Source of the DNA: Desulfobacteraceae bacterium
GTDB lineage: Bacteria > Desulfobacterota > Desulfobacteria > Desulfobacterales > Desulfosalsimonadaceae
Assembly (NCBI GenBank): GCA_003599885.1
Contig: QZKW01000089.1
Span: 232,948-296,947, forward strand
Length of the DNA stretch: 64,000 bases
Reading direction: 5' to 3'
Made by a program: the position numbers and the translations under genes. The notes under the pieces were generated by a model. The model was not told the DNA's origin. It worked only from the letters and a program-made list of their open reading frames with translations, and ran no database searches. Below are positions 43,905 to 53,900 of this stretch, piece by piece. Each line of letters opens with the position of its first letter. Position 1 is the first letter of the stretch.

Positions 43905-46280
43905 TTACTGAAACACGCTTGCGCGAAGGAAGAACGTGTGATCAAAGTAATCCTGCTCCGGATAATTGGAATCATGATTTGAATAAATATAAGCCGCGCT
44001 GACAGCCAGCCACTTAAAAATATTATAATTAATGGTCGGCGAAATCGCAAATTCCGTATCGCGCCGTTCATGCTGATAATCGGGATCACCCTCATAAAAA
44101 TCCAGTTCAGAATCCCCCTGGACTTTATATTTCGCCTTGCTGCCCTGAAATACATCATAAAAAAAAGAAGTGTCCAGGTTCAGTTGGATTTTTGAAGTAA
44201 TTTGCCGGCTCACCTTGAAGCCGGCAAAATGGGCCAGGGTGTAATCCGCATAAAAATCCGTAAGATTGCCATAATCATACCGGTGCTCCATAACCTCATC
44301 ATACCGGCGATAGACATTGACAGTAAAATTGGTGCGGGAGTCGTAGTTATGGTCAATCTGAATTTCCGTTATCCAGTTGCCTGAATTGATATCGGATTTT
44401 TGGAGATCCGTATCAGGGGAAATGGAAGAAGTATCAAATCTTTTCTCCCCGAATCCGCCCTTGATCAGCCCGCTGGATTTTCCGGTCATCTGCCATCGGA
44501 TGCCGCCAAAATAACGGTTCTCATAGCTGTCTTTATCGCTGGTGTCGTAATTGATGTCCGCAAATTCATACTCAACGAATGCCGACGTCTTTTCGGTCAT
44601 CCGCAAATACAGGTACGCAGCAATGGCGTTGTCCATCCGGTCGGCATCACTGTTAATGTCGTCTTTATAATCAAGATTAAAATTGGAATAATCGAGCCGG
44701 AGTTGTAACTTTTGGGTGGCGTCCAGGGTTCCGGCTGTGTTGAACAGGTTGGATGTGTATTTATCGTCAATATAATAAGCGCGTTCTGAAAATGCGTCAT
44801 ACGATATTTTATACTGGTCGATGGCCCGCAGAAACAGCCTGTTGCCGGAAAAATAGCTCAAATGCCCATCCACCCGGTGGGTTAACCGGTCCAGAGAATC
44901 ATTGGCGGATAATTGATCAATATCGCCATCGTCAATGATATCTTCACCGAGGTCCGGGTCCTGATAGGCGTTGCCGCTTTGGTTATGATACATTTGAAAC
45001 TGAGGGCTGTAAAGGATGTAGGCTTGATAGGGTCTTCTGTCTTCAGGATTAAACGGACTTATTGCCAGCCCGCCGGGGGACGCGTTAGCGGTAATCGTTT
45101 CCACGCTTCGTTTGGGTGTTGAGGGCATTGCCGCCCAAATGCCGGGTGTAATAAATGTTGCCCAGCATCCCTCCGGGTCCCTGTCTGTTTTGTAAAGATT
45201 GGAGGTGTATAACTGGCTGGCTGCCAAAAAGCCGTGAACATAATTTTTGTTTTTTTCTAAAATGTCCCCGTCTATGGACGGTTTTGTCTCAACCCGCGCG
45301 TACGCTGTCTGCGGCGGGTCTGTTTCTGCGAAATCAACGATGACGGTGTTGTCAATGTCCCCGTCATTGTCAATGATTTTGTTGCTGTCCAGCCCGTTTC
45401 CGTCAATCACTGCCTGTGTCGCATGGAAGCTGCCTGTATACGTCCATGTCTCGTCCACATCCAGCATCCCTGGATTTTTTATATCTCCCTCAGGGCCCGA
45501 CAGGGTTCCTGCAACCGGATCAGATATGCTGATTCCGGTTAAAGACATGTTGCCCGTGTTGTCTATAACGATTCTGTAATTGATTGTCCCGGGTTTATCC
45601 ACCGAGGTTGCGTCCGCTGCTTTTGTCACCACGAACGAGGGGTTTTGGATGACATCGACTTTTGCCTCTGCGGTCTGTGGCTGGGAAGTCTCGGCAAACT
45701 CAACCGTGATGGCGCTGTTAATGTTTCCGTCGCCGTCAATGGCGCCCTTGTCATTTACGCCGTTGCCATCGATCTCTGCCTGCGTCACTGCGTAGCTGCC
45801 TTTGAACGTCCATGTTTCATCCACATCCAGAACTCCCGGCTTGCCCGCATCCCCGCTCGGGCCAGAGAGCGGCTCCGGAATCCTGCCGGATATCCGGATG
45901 CCGGTCAAAGAGGCGTTGCCCGTATTGATCACTTTGATCGTATAATTGATGGTTCCCGGCGCATCAACCGGTAATGCGTCCGCAGTATTGGTCACAACGA
46001 ACAAAGGAAAAATTTTGGGAGTCTCTTTAGGGGATTCCGGCCGGCTTTTCTTGACAGAATCCGTTTTTTTAGATTCAGATTCAGAGCGTTGGGCATCAGT
46101 GGGGGGGGGGGGTGTCTCTTGTGTGACTTTCTTCCCAATCTGCTTGGCTGAGGGCTTGATTTTGGCGTTGGCTCCGGTATGCCCTGCCGCCGATGCCGGC
46201 ACTTCTGCAAGTGTAACCTGGGCGCTGAAAAACAGAGTCATCCCCAAAATAATCAGGTAGCGTGATATTTTATAAATCAT
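43905..46280 (-). CDS. Outer-membrane beta-barrel protein with two tandem N-terminal DUF11/DUF7507-like repeats
   Basis: A 791-residue secreted protein. A signal peptide (IILGMTLFFSAQVTLAE) precedes a low-complexity linker with Lys/Pro (residues 38-90). Then come two closely related modules (residues about 93-202 and 214-322) that share PGTINYTIKV/NTGNxSLTG, PSGD/PEGD and VLDVDETWTFKGS/YTGS patterns. From about residue 330 alternating polar/hydrophobic strands with aromatic girdles and a C-terminal Phe (LRASVFQ) resemble the BBP2-type barrel of exopolysaccharide loci. It probably stabilises or gates the export channel. The linker is coded by a 12-G tract (on the + strand), a likely slippage site. 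Confidence 0.72.
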   Translation of the reverse strand: MIYKISRYLIILGMTLFFSAQVTLAEVPASAAGHTGANAKIKPSAKQIGKKVTQETPPPPTDAQRSESESKKTDSVKKSRPESPKETPKIFPLFVVTNTADALPVDAPGTINYTIKVINTGNASLTGIRISGRIPEPLSGPSGDAGKPGVLDVDETWTFKGSYAVTQAEIDGNGVNDKGAIDGDGNINSAITVEFAETSQPQTAEAKVDVIQNPSFVVTKAADATSVDKPGTINYRIVIDNTGNMSLTGISISDPVAGTLSGPEGDIKNPGMLDVDETWTYTGSFHATQAVIDGNGLDSNKIIDNDGDIDNTVIVDFAETDPPQTAYARVETKPSIDGDILEKNKNYVHGFLAASQLYTSNLYKTDRDPEGCWATFITPGIWAAMPSTPKRSVETITANASPGGLAISPFNPEDRRPYQAYILYSPQFQMYHNQSGNAYQDPDLGEDIIDDGDIDQLSANDSLDRLTHRVDGHLSYFSGNRLFLRAIDQYKISYDAFSERAYYIDDKYTSNLFNTAGTLDATQKLQLRLDYSNFNLDYKDDINSDADRMDNAIAAYLYLRMTEKTSAFVEYEFADINYDTSDKDSYENRYFGGIRWQMTGKSSGLIKGGFGEKRFDTSSISPDTDLQKSDINSGNWITEIQIDHNYDSRTNFTVNVYRRYDEVMEHRYDYGNLTDFYADYTLAHFAGFKVSRQITSKIQLNLDTSFFYDVFQGSKAKYKVQGDSELDFYEGDPDYQHERRDTEFAISPTINYNIFKWLAVSAAYIYSNHDSNYPEQDYFDHTFFLRASVFQ
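46101..46112. repeat. G12 homopolymer inside a coding region (phase-variation candidate)
   Basis: Twelve G in a row on the + strand encode Pro57-Pro60 of the outer-membrane barrel protein on the minus strand. Tracts of this length slip during replication; a change of one base would frameshift the barrel gene near its 5' end and switch it off. Confidence 0.8.
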
Positions 46281-46427
46281 TTGTCAGTCATCTTTATCTT
46301 GAATGCCGGAGCATAGGCCATAGGCGATTGATTTGTGTATGTACAATTTCGGCGGATATTGATCTTCAGAATCACTGGAGCCGGGAAATTGCGGAATAAA
46401 TTCATGAAAAATTGAATTTGATTATTA

Positions 46428-47186
46428 TTACGGGGTTTTGGGGCTGATTACCCCTCTGCCCGAATCATCATCTATTGTCAGGTGATCCACCCCGATAACA
46501 ATGTGCGCCTGTTGAGGCAGTTCACGGCTGATATGCGCACGTCCGTATTCAGCATGTTTCGGGCACGCTTTGAATGTGGTTGCCTGGGGCACATCAAGCC
46601 GCTTGGAAACTTTGGCAATGACTTCATTATTGGCTTCCGCCAGGCACAAATTACGCATCACGTCAAATGGTGTAAAATCTTCATCAATGATCATGCTTTT
46701 GCATACTTTGGTAATGATCTCGAGATTTTTTTTTCTTGTTTCAGCGTTTTGATCCTCTTTACCCAGTTGTTCCTCTTCCAGATCCATAAACCTGAGTTCT
46801 TTCACAAGAAATTTCAGAATCAATTCCGGTGTGTAACCATAATCACCGCTGATTTTCTTTGAATCGAACAATGCCAGCGGCGGCGCATTGTTTTGCAGCG
46901 CTTCAATCATCACCTGTTCGCATGACAGCGATTTGGTGTCAATCAGCGCATCAACAATCCGGGTATATCCGAATCCTTTCTCTCTGGCTTTTGCGATAAC
47001 ATCGGAAATCGGTATGTTCTTATCATCGATAAGATATGAAACCGCCGCTTCAAGGTCTTTTTTTTCAAAGGCAACTTCAAGTAATGGCGTCCATTGTGAG
47101 TTGCCGGAGGCGGCAAAAGCATTCAACGGCATCAGGGCGCTAAAGGCAATGGCAAGCAATCCGGATAATAAAATGACGCGTCTCAT
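46428..47186 (-). CDS. Periplasmic protein of unknown function (252 aa)
   Basis: First gene of the leftward export operon. It has a clear signal peptide (LLSGLLAIAFSALMPLNAFA, cut at AFA/AS). The mature part is helical and acidic/basic mixed, with several repeated hydrophobic helices (AFEKKDLEAAVSYLI, EVIAKVSKRLDVPQ). No family is recognised. The ribosome site GGGGAAAG lies before the ATG, and a sigma-54-type promoter about 67 bases upstream (47264-47279) would drive the operon. Confidence 0.65.
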   Translation of the reverse strand: MRRVILLSGLLAIAFSALMPLNAFAASGNSQWTPLLEVAFEKKDLEAAVSYLIDDKNIPISDVIAKAREKGFGYTRIVDALIDTKSLSCEQVMIEALQNNAPPLALFDSKKISGDYGYTPELILKFLVKELRFMDLEEEQLGKEDQNAETRKKNLEIITKVCKSMIIDEDFTPFDVMRNLCLAEANNEVIAKVSKRLDVPQATTFKACPKHAEYGRAHISRELPQQAHIVIGVDHLTIDDDSGRGVISPKTP

Positions 47187-47263
47187 TATTCTTTCCCCAA
47201 TCAGGTATAAAATATTATGTTAAATGTGTGTCGGGTTGTTGTGAGATAAAAGCAAATTATATT

Positions 47264-47279
47264 AGCACAATCCGTGCCA
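47264..47279 (-). promoter_or_regulatory. Sigma-54-type promoter, leftward
   Basis: Read on the minus strand this is TGGCACGGATTGTGCT: GG, ten bases, then GC, the -24/-12 spacing of RpoN promoters, with one mismatch in the TTGC half. Transcription would start near 47253, about 67 bases before the gene at 47186. Confidence 0.7.
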
Positions 47280-47341
47280 TAAATAAATTATGTTTAATGT
47301 TTTCGCTGTGGAAGCCGGCGTTTAATAATAAAAAATAAATT

Positions 47342-47357
47342 TGGCACACTATTTGTA
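47342..47357 (+). promoter_or_regulatory. Sigma-54-type promoter, rightward
   Basis: TGGCACACTATTTGTA carries the GG at 47343-47344 and GT (instead of GC) ten bases later. It lies in the 753-base gap before the giant protease gene and would give a leader of about 570 bases. It is divergent from 47264-47279. No gene was found in the gap, which is AT-rich throughout. Confidence 0.55.
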
Positions 47358-47483
47358 TTTAATATTTTATATTTAATATAATGTTATCCGACGGTATAAA
47401 ACAGCAAAGGAAACGGATTCTGAAATAACAGGCTTTCACCCTGTTACAATGGTTGCATTTGAGCAACCGGTTTTTCTTCATGG

Positions 47484-47519
47484 ACAAATTTTGTAAGATA
47501 TTGCTGACAAAGTTTGTAA
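47484..47519 (+). promoter_or_regulatory. Paired operator-like repeats
   Basis: ACAAATTTTGTAA (47484-47496) and ACAAAGTTTGTAA (47507-47519) differ at one base, are each near-palindromic, and start 23 bases apart, close to two helical turns. Just before them GGTTGC/GCAACC (47451-47456, 47463-47468) can form a small hairpin. A regulator dimer or tetramer binding site is plausible. Confidence 0.5.
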
Positions 47520-47663
47520 TTTATGTGATAGAAATTGTCAAATATCAAATTATGTATTAGATTGATACATGTAAATTTTGAGATGCAAAAATTGAATAAC
47601 TGTCTTAATTTTTTTTTTAATCATAAATGTTGAACAAAATTTTTGGATTTGATGAATTGGATA

Positions 47664-47807
47664 TGTCTCATTTTAAATTTAAGCAGTGGGACATGTATGA
47701 GACAATTCTTGTTTTTAATTAAATGCTCATTGATTAATAAAACCTCAAGATATTATTTTAAATTTTTTATTTTTTAAGGCGGCGGCGCGATCAGTGAGCT
47801 GTCTCAT
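47664..47807 (+). promoter_or_regulatory. Recurring TGTCTCAT motif
   Basis: The octamer TGTCTCAT occurs at 47664-47671 and 47800-47807, and its complement ATGAGACA at 47697-47704. The pair at 47664/47697 forms an inverted repeat. This is unlikely to be chance in an AT-rich leader just before a large gene. Confidence 0.45.
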
Positions 47808-47939
47808 ATAAACTGTTAACTGTATTTTATTGTTGATGGACGCGTAAAAAACTGTTGTTATCTCAGGGGGAGTGGGCGGTTTTTTTGATAAAAAAACAGA
47901 TTCCGGCCCGATATTATAGAGATTAAAGGAGAAAAACCA

Positions 47940-50900
47940 TTGGAAAAAAAACATTGCGGCTTCAGCGCTATTTGGCAGTTTATACTGTTTTTCCTCATAT
48001 GTCTTAGCCCATCACTCTCCATGGCCGCTGCCCCGGCCGGATATTCGGAATATTTTATTCCAGGGGATGAGGAGGATTTGATTGTCTTCCATAATACGGT
48101 CAATAATACAGCATTTACTGAGAATCACTCTGTTGTTACGGTCACGGCCTGGGCCCCCGATACGGTCATCTATTATGACCACTGGGAAAACGGATATTAT
48201 TTTGACCCTCAGGATCCTGAAAAAACTGATCCGGGTTATCCGGGGCCGGGGAACCATAGCTATGATGAAAAATTTACCCTTGCCCGCGGTGAGAGCCGCA
48301 CTCTTGAAAGCGATGCGATTCCAGCCGTTTCCCGAAATCCTGCCAATATTTTTTATGACGGCAGGGACAAAGTTTATGCGATCGGCGGTACGGTCGCGGT
48401 CAACCGTGTCACGTGGCCTACTGGTGCCGGAACCGTGGAAGCCATTGGACTGGAAGTTTATCCGGTGCGGCCGCAATTGACCACCTATATTATGCCTCTG
48501 GGCGAAGAACTTGCCGGGGCTCCAGTTTCTAATCCGGATTTTGAGCGGGTGTTTGCACTGGTTCAGGCTACAACCGACGGTACTGTTGTTCAGTTCGATC
48601 TGGATGGGGACGGCGTAGTCGGAGACAGCATTTGCACTAGCAGAGACTGGCCGACATGCATTGCAGGCACCGCCACCGAAGTCTCTCTGAATGCCGGTGA
48701 GTGCTTTCTGCTGGATCGGTATTCCTCAAGCCCCACAACGGGTGACCCTGGAACGACCGCAGGTGCCCAACTCCTTAACGGCTCCATTATTCAGGGGAAT
48801 AACACCCTGCAGGTGCATTATCTTTTTTGCGACCGGTTAACCAACTACAACAGCCGCGGAGTCAGCGCGTTTCCGACAGGTTTCTGGGATGACCAGTATT
48901 ATGCCCCGGTGGGCAGTGATACGGGTTACGATAACCCAACCGACATCTTTCTTTATAATCCCCACAGCACTCAAATAACAATCAACTATGAAAGCCAGGC
49001 CGGTTCTGGCTCATTTACTGTTGATCCTCATGGGACCGCTTCATATCATAATAAGACTTTAGCTTATGCGACACAGGATTCCGCGACCTATCTCCGGGGG
49101 AGCGAAGTGTTTTGGGGCATTTCCAGTATCGATTCGGGCGGATCGGCGTATGACTGGTCGTATTCGCTGATACCCGCGACCTTTCTGACCGATGAATATT
49201 TTATCGGCTGGGCACCGGGAGCGTATGCCGATCCAAACTATCCTGCATATCCTATTACAACTGATAATTACGACGATTCGGGCCTTTTTATAACCGCCGC
49301 CCAGGACAATGTCCATGTGTTTATCGACCGGAACAGTGACGGTACTTCAGATGAAGACTTTACACTGACCCATCTGCAGAGCCGGTACGTCTATGACCCG
49401 GTTGACGGCGACATGTCACAGTCCAATATCTGGGCAACGGGTCCGATCACTTTGGCTTATGGCCAGAATCCACAGACGGCGGTTACCGGTCGTCCCGCGA
49501 TTGATACCGGGGATGCCATTATTCCAGGGATCGATTTTGTGGATCTGGTGCTGTCCGTGGATAAATCTACCAGTCCCGTGATGGTTTCTACCTCTCCGGG
49601 TTCCCAGGCAACCTATACGCTTGTTGTTAAGTCAGCAAAATACACAGTGGATGATGTCAGTGTCGTGGACAGCCTGCCTGCCGGCTGGGAGTATGCCGGC
49701 CCCACCCTTATCACCTTTGCGGATCAAACCACCAGCACAACAGCCCCGGTTTTATCCGGAGACGGGGACCGGACACTCACCTGGGCCGGTTTGGGCAATA
49801 TGGCGGAAAACCAGGAAATCACCATTGCCTTTAAGGCCCAAACAGATGGAACGGTTGCGTTTAACGCGGGTGATATGACCCGGAATTATGTGGAAGCAAT
49901 CGGGACCCGGATCGTCGGAAACCCGCAGGTCACCCAGACGTTCACCACTTCGGATTTCGTCTTTAATTCCTTTAGCAGCACCGCTTCGCAGATGGATGTT
50001 CAAAAAACATCCAGTGCGGTTGACCCCTTGTCGCCGGGGGATTCATTCACGTATACGGTTACAGTCACCAACAACGGGACCAGCACCCTTAATGACGTGG
50101 CGATTTACGACCCGAGGCCGACAGGCCTGTCTTATGTGGCAAACAGTGCCCGTATAACAACAGCAGCGACACCGCAGGCGTATAATGTGCGCGATGAATT
50201 TGCGTCTGTTGCTTATAATCTCAACGCCGGCACAGAAAACTGGTCCGGCGACTGGACGGAAACGGACAGCCTGGGCGGCGGCGCTGCAAGCGGGCTGGTC
50301 AGTGTCACGGGCAACCAGTTGCAGTTTGCCTATACGAATTCCGTGAATACCGTAAGCGATACATTTTCAACCGTTTCTTATAGTAATAATGATGGGACAA
50401 GAAACTGGTCCGGCGACTGGTCCGAGACCGACATCCCGCAGTACACAGGTGGGGCGACCAATGGGGATGCCCTTGTTACAAACAATACACTGCGGCTCAC
50501 TTATGTGGCTTCCAATGTGGCAGACAACTTTACCACCAGCTCCTACGCAAGGAACGATGGTACGCTAAACTGGATGGACACCTGGGACGAGACCGGCGAC
50601 AATGATCTTCCCGGTAACGGCTCCATCACTGTGGACACACCCAACGCTGACGTCGTTACCTTCGGGGTGGGCGCGGCAGGCCGATCGATCCAAAGAACTG
50701 CGCCCGTTTCAGGGACCGACGTCACGATCACCTTTGCACTCGGTGACTCTGGTATCGACAATGGCGAGGGTATAATCGCCGATTACAGTCTGAATGGAGG
50801 AAGCAGCTGGACGGAAATCACGCGAAATAACAATAACAACGTGACCGGGAATGTCACCATAAGCACTGCCGGTGCCACTTCCCTCATTCTGCGGTTTACC

Positions 50901-53900
50901 ACTTACGGAACATATACCGGCAACGACGAAGCAACAGTTGACACTGTTAATATCGCCTACCTCGCCGCCGGGGCGCAGGTTGCGCGCACCGTCGATCTCA
51001 CCGGCGAAACAGCCGCCACTTTGACTTTTGACTTCAACCTCGCCAATATTGATGGCGGTGGCACGCCGGATAGAATGGTAGTGGAAGCCAGCTCCAGTCC
51101 ATCCGGTCCCTTCACGGTTCTTGAGACTTATGGCAACGGCACGGCAGCAGGGAGTAAAACATATAATATTGCAAGCTATATCTCAGCAGCTACAACCATT
51201 CGGTTCCGGGTCACGAACAATTTAAACGTTACCGATGAATATTTTTCCGTCGATAATGCCACGATCTCATATAGCCATTATGTTTCTGCTGTCGGGTCCC
51301 AGATTGTGCGCCAGGCTGTTCTCAGCGGCCTGACCAGCGATCCGGCGACATTGACTTTTAGTTTCGGCCGTAATGCCCTGGAGGCAGGGGACACCCTGGT
51401 GGTTGAGGCAAATGCGAACGGGTCAGGCTTTATGACCCTGGCGACCTATGACAGTGGAACCGCCACCGGGAATAAGTCAATCGTTATTTCAAGCTACAAG
51501 TCCCCCGTCACCGACATTCGTTTCCGGGTAACCGGGGGTGTCAATGACACCGGCGAGTATTTTTCCATCGATAATGTCGATATTGCCTATACTTCACTGA
51601 CGACCCATACGGCTGCTCACACGCCGCCCAATTATATCGTCTCAAGTGATAATTATGATTTAAGTTCCGGATCTTCCCTCACCCTTACTTATAACGTGAC
51701 CGTGGACAATCCGTTGGCTACCGGCATTGACAGCATCACCAATTCAGCCTGTGTGACATCTACAGAATATCTCGTGCCCGTCTGCGCCGAGGTCACGAAT
51801 GTCGTCAGCAATCCCAGTTCCGGCACGGCCCAGGTGGGGGATATTGTCTGGTTTGATGCGAACGGTGACGGTATAAAGGATGTGAGTGAAAACGGGCTTG
51901 CCAATGTGGAGGTGACTTTAAAGGACAAATATGGCGCCCCCCTGGCCACGAAGACCACCGACGCCACCGGGCGGTTCCTGTTTACCGGAATTGCGCCGGG
52001 GACCGGTTATTATGTGCAAGTTACAGGGGGTCTCCCGGCCGGACTGGTCCAGACATATCCTTTAGAGACGGCCCCTCCAAACAATCCTCGAAATGATGAC
52101 CGGACAAATGCGTTTAACCTCTCCGCCGGCCAGAATTATATGGACGCGGACCTGGGATACAAATCCAGCCCGGGAACCGCCGTCATCGGCGACCTGGTGT
52201 GGAGCGATGCTGACGGTGATGGTATCCGGGACCCCGGCGAGCCGGGGCTGGGCGGGATCAGGGTAAGACTCTACACTGATTCGGATGGTGATGGCGTTAT
52301 CGATGGGGGCGAACCCTATGTTGAAACCACCACCGGCCCAGACGGCAGTTACCTGTTTACCGGGGTGGCGGCTTCCGGAACCGAGGATTATATTGTCTGG
52401 GTCGACCCGGCCCAGGCGGTCCTTTCTGCATATGACATCACCAAGCCGGCATCCGGGAGTTTCAGCTTGATCAATGTGGCTGCCAGCGCGAGCGTTCTTT
52501 ACGCTGATTCCGGATTCAAGCAAAAGGCTGCCGGCACGACTTTCAGCATACAGGACAAGGTTTGGCTCGATACCGATGCTGACGGTACTAAAGATACAGG
52601 AGAAAACGGCATTGCAGGGGTTACCGTGGCCCTGCTGGATGCCGCCAGCAACGTCATTGCCACCGCCACCACAGACAGCAATGGCGATTTCCAGTTCACC
52701 GGCGTGCCGGGTAATAAGAATTACAGTTGGCGAATCACGGACCAGAGCGGAATCCTGTCCAATTATTATGGGATCACCCCGTCAGCCCTGGCGGGGAAAT
52801 ACCAGATGACCGGCAGTCTGATCGCTAATCTCGATTATACAACCGCGCCGCATTTCGGCTACAATGTGAGCCGCAGCATCGGCGATACGGTGTTCAATGA
52901 CATCGACGGAAACGGCGTCCAGGATTCCGGGGAACCGGGGATCAGCGGGGTGACGGTTGCCTTGTACCGGGACACGAACGGTAATGGTCTGCTTGATGGC
53001 GGCGAACCGCTGGCCGCCACTCTCGATACCGACGCCAATGGCAACTATCTTTTCTCCGGCCTCGCCAACGGTAACTATATTGTCAGTATTGCCAGCTCCC
53101 CGAGTGGCTACACCTACACCACGGAATCACCGGACAATGACCCGGCTGCCGGAGATCAGCAACCTGCATCTATTTTGCTCGGCGTTTCCGTTCTGAACAT
53201 AGATTTCGGATACTGGGCGGCCACCCAGCGGACCGTGTCGGGAACTGTGTGGAACGACGCCAATGTAAATGGTTTACCAACCGGCGAATCCGGAATTGCC
53301 GGTGTAACCATCGCCCTGTTGAACGGTTCCGGCACTGTTGTTGCCACCACAACCACCGATTCCAACGGGTATTATGAATTCACCGGGCAGCCCTCCGGAA
53401 CTTACACGGTAAAGGTGACGGACACCAATGGCATCTTAACGGACTATTCTACAACCTATGAATTCACTGAAAAATTCGCAGCAGGGTCATATAATGGACA
53501 GGAAGCCGTTGATCTGAGTTCTGGCGATGCGTCACTCATTGATTTTGGATATGCTAATCCAAGGGTGACCAGCGCAGTTATCGGCGAATTTGGCGTTTTT
53601 AACGAGGGCGGCAAGGTGGTCGTTCGCTGGCAGACGGTGTCGGAAGAGGGGACACTCGGATTTTATCTTTACCGGCTGGATGAGAAAACCGGCCGTGAAA
53701 AGAGGATCAATAATAAACTGCTGCCGGGCTTTCTGCACTCGCCAGTCGGCGGATATTACAGTTATGAGGATAAACCGGCCAAAACCGGCGCGTATTATAC
53801 CTACCGACTGGAAGAGGTTGAAGCTGGCGGCAACCGGATCTCCTATGGGCCATGGACAGTTTTTACCGGGACATCGCTTTCAAATGCGGATTCGGCTGTT

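Noticed and set aside
14251..47186. PEP-CTERM/exosortase-type exopolysaccharide system
   Set aside because: The gene set and the sigma-54 pair resemble such loci, but no exosortase and no protein with a PEP-CTERM tail was found in the window.
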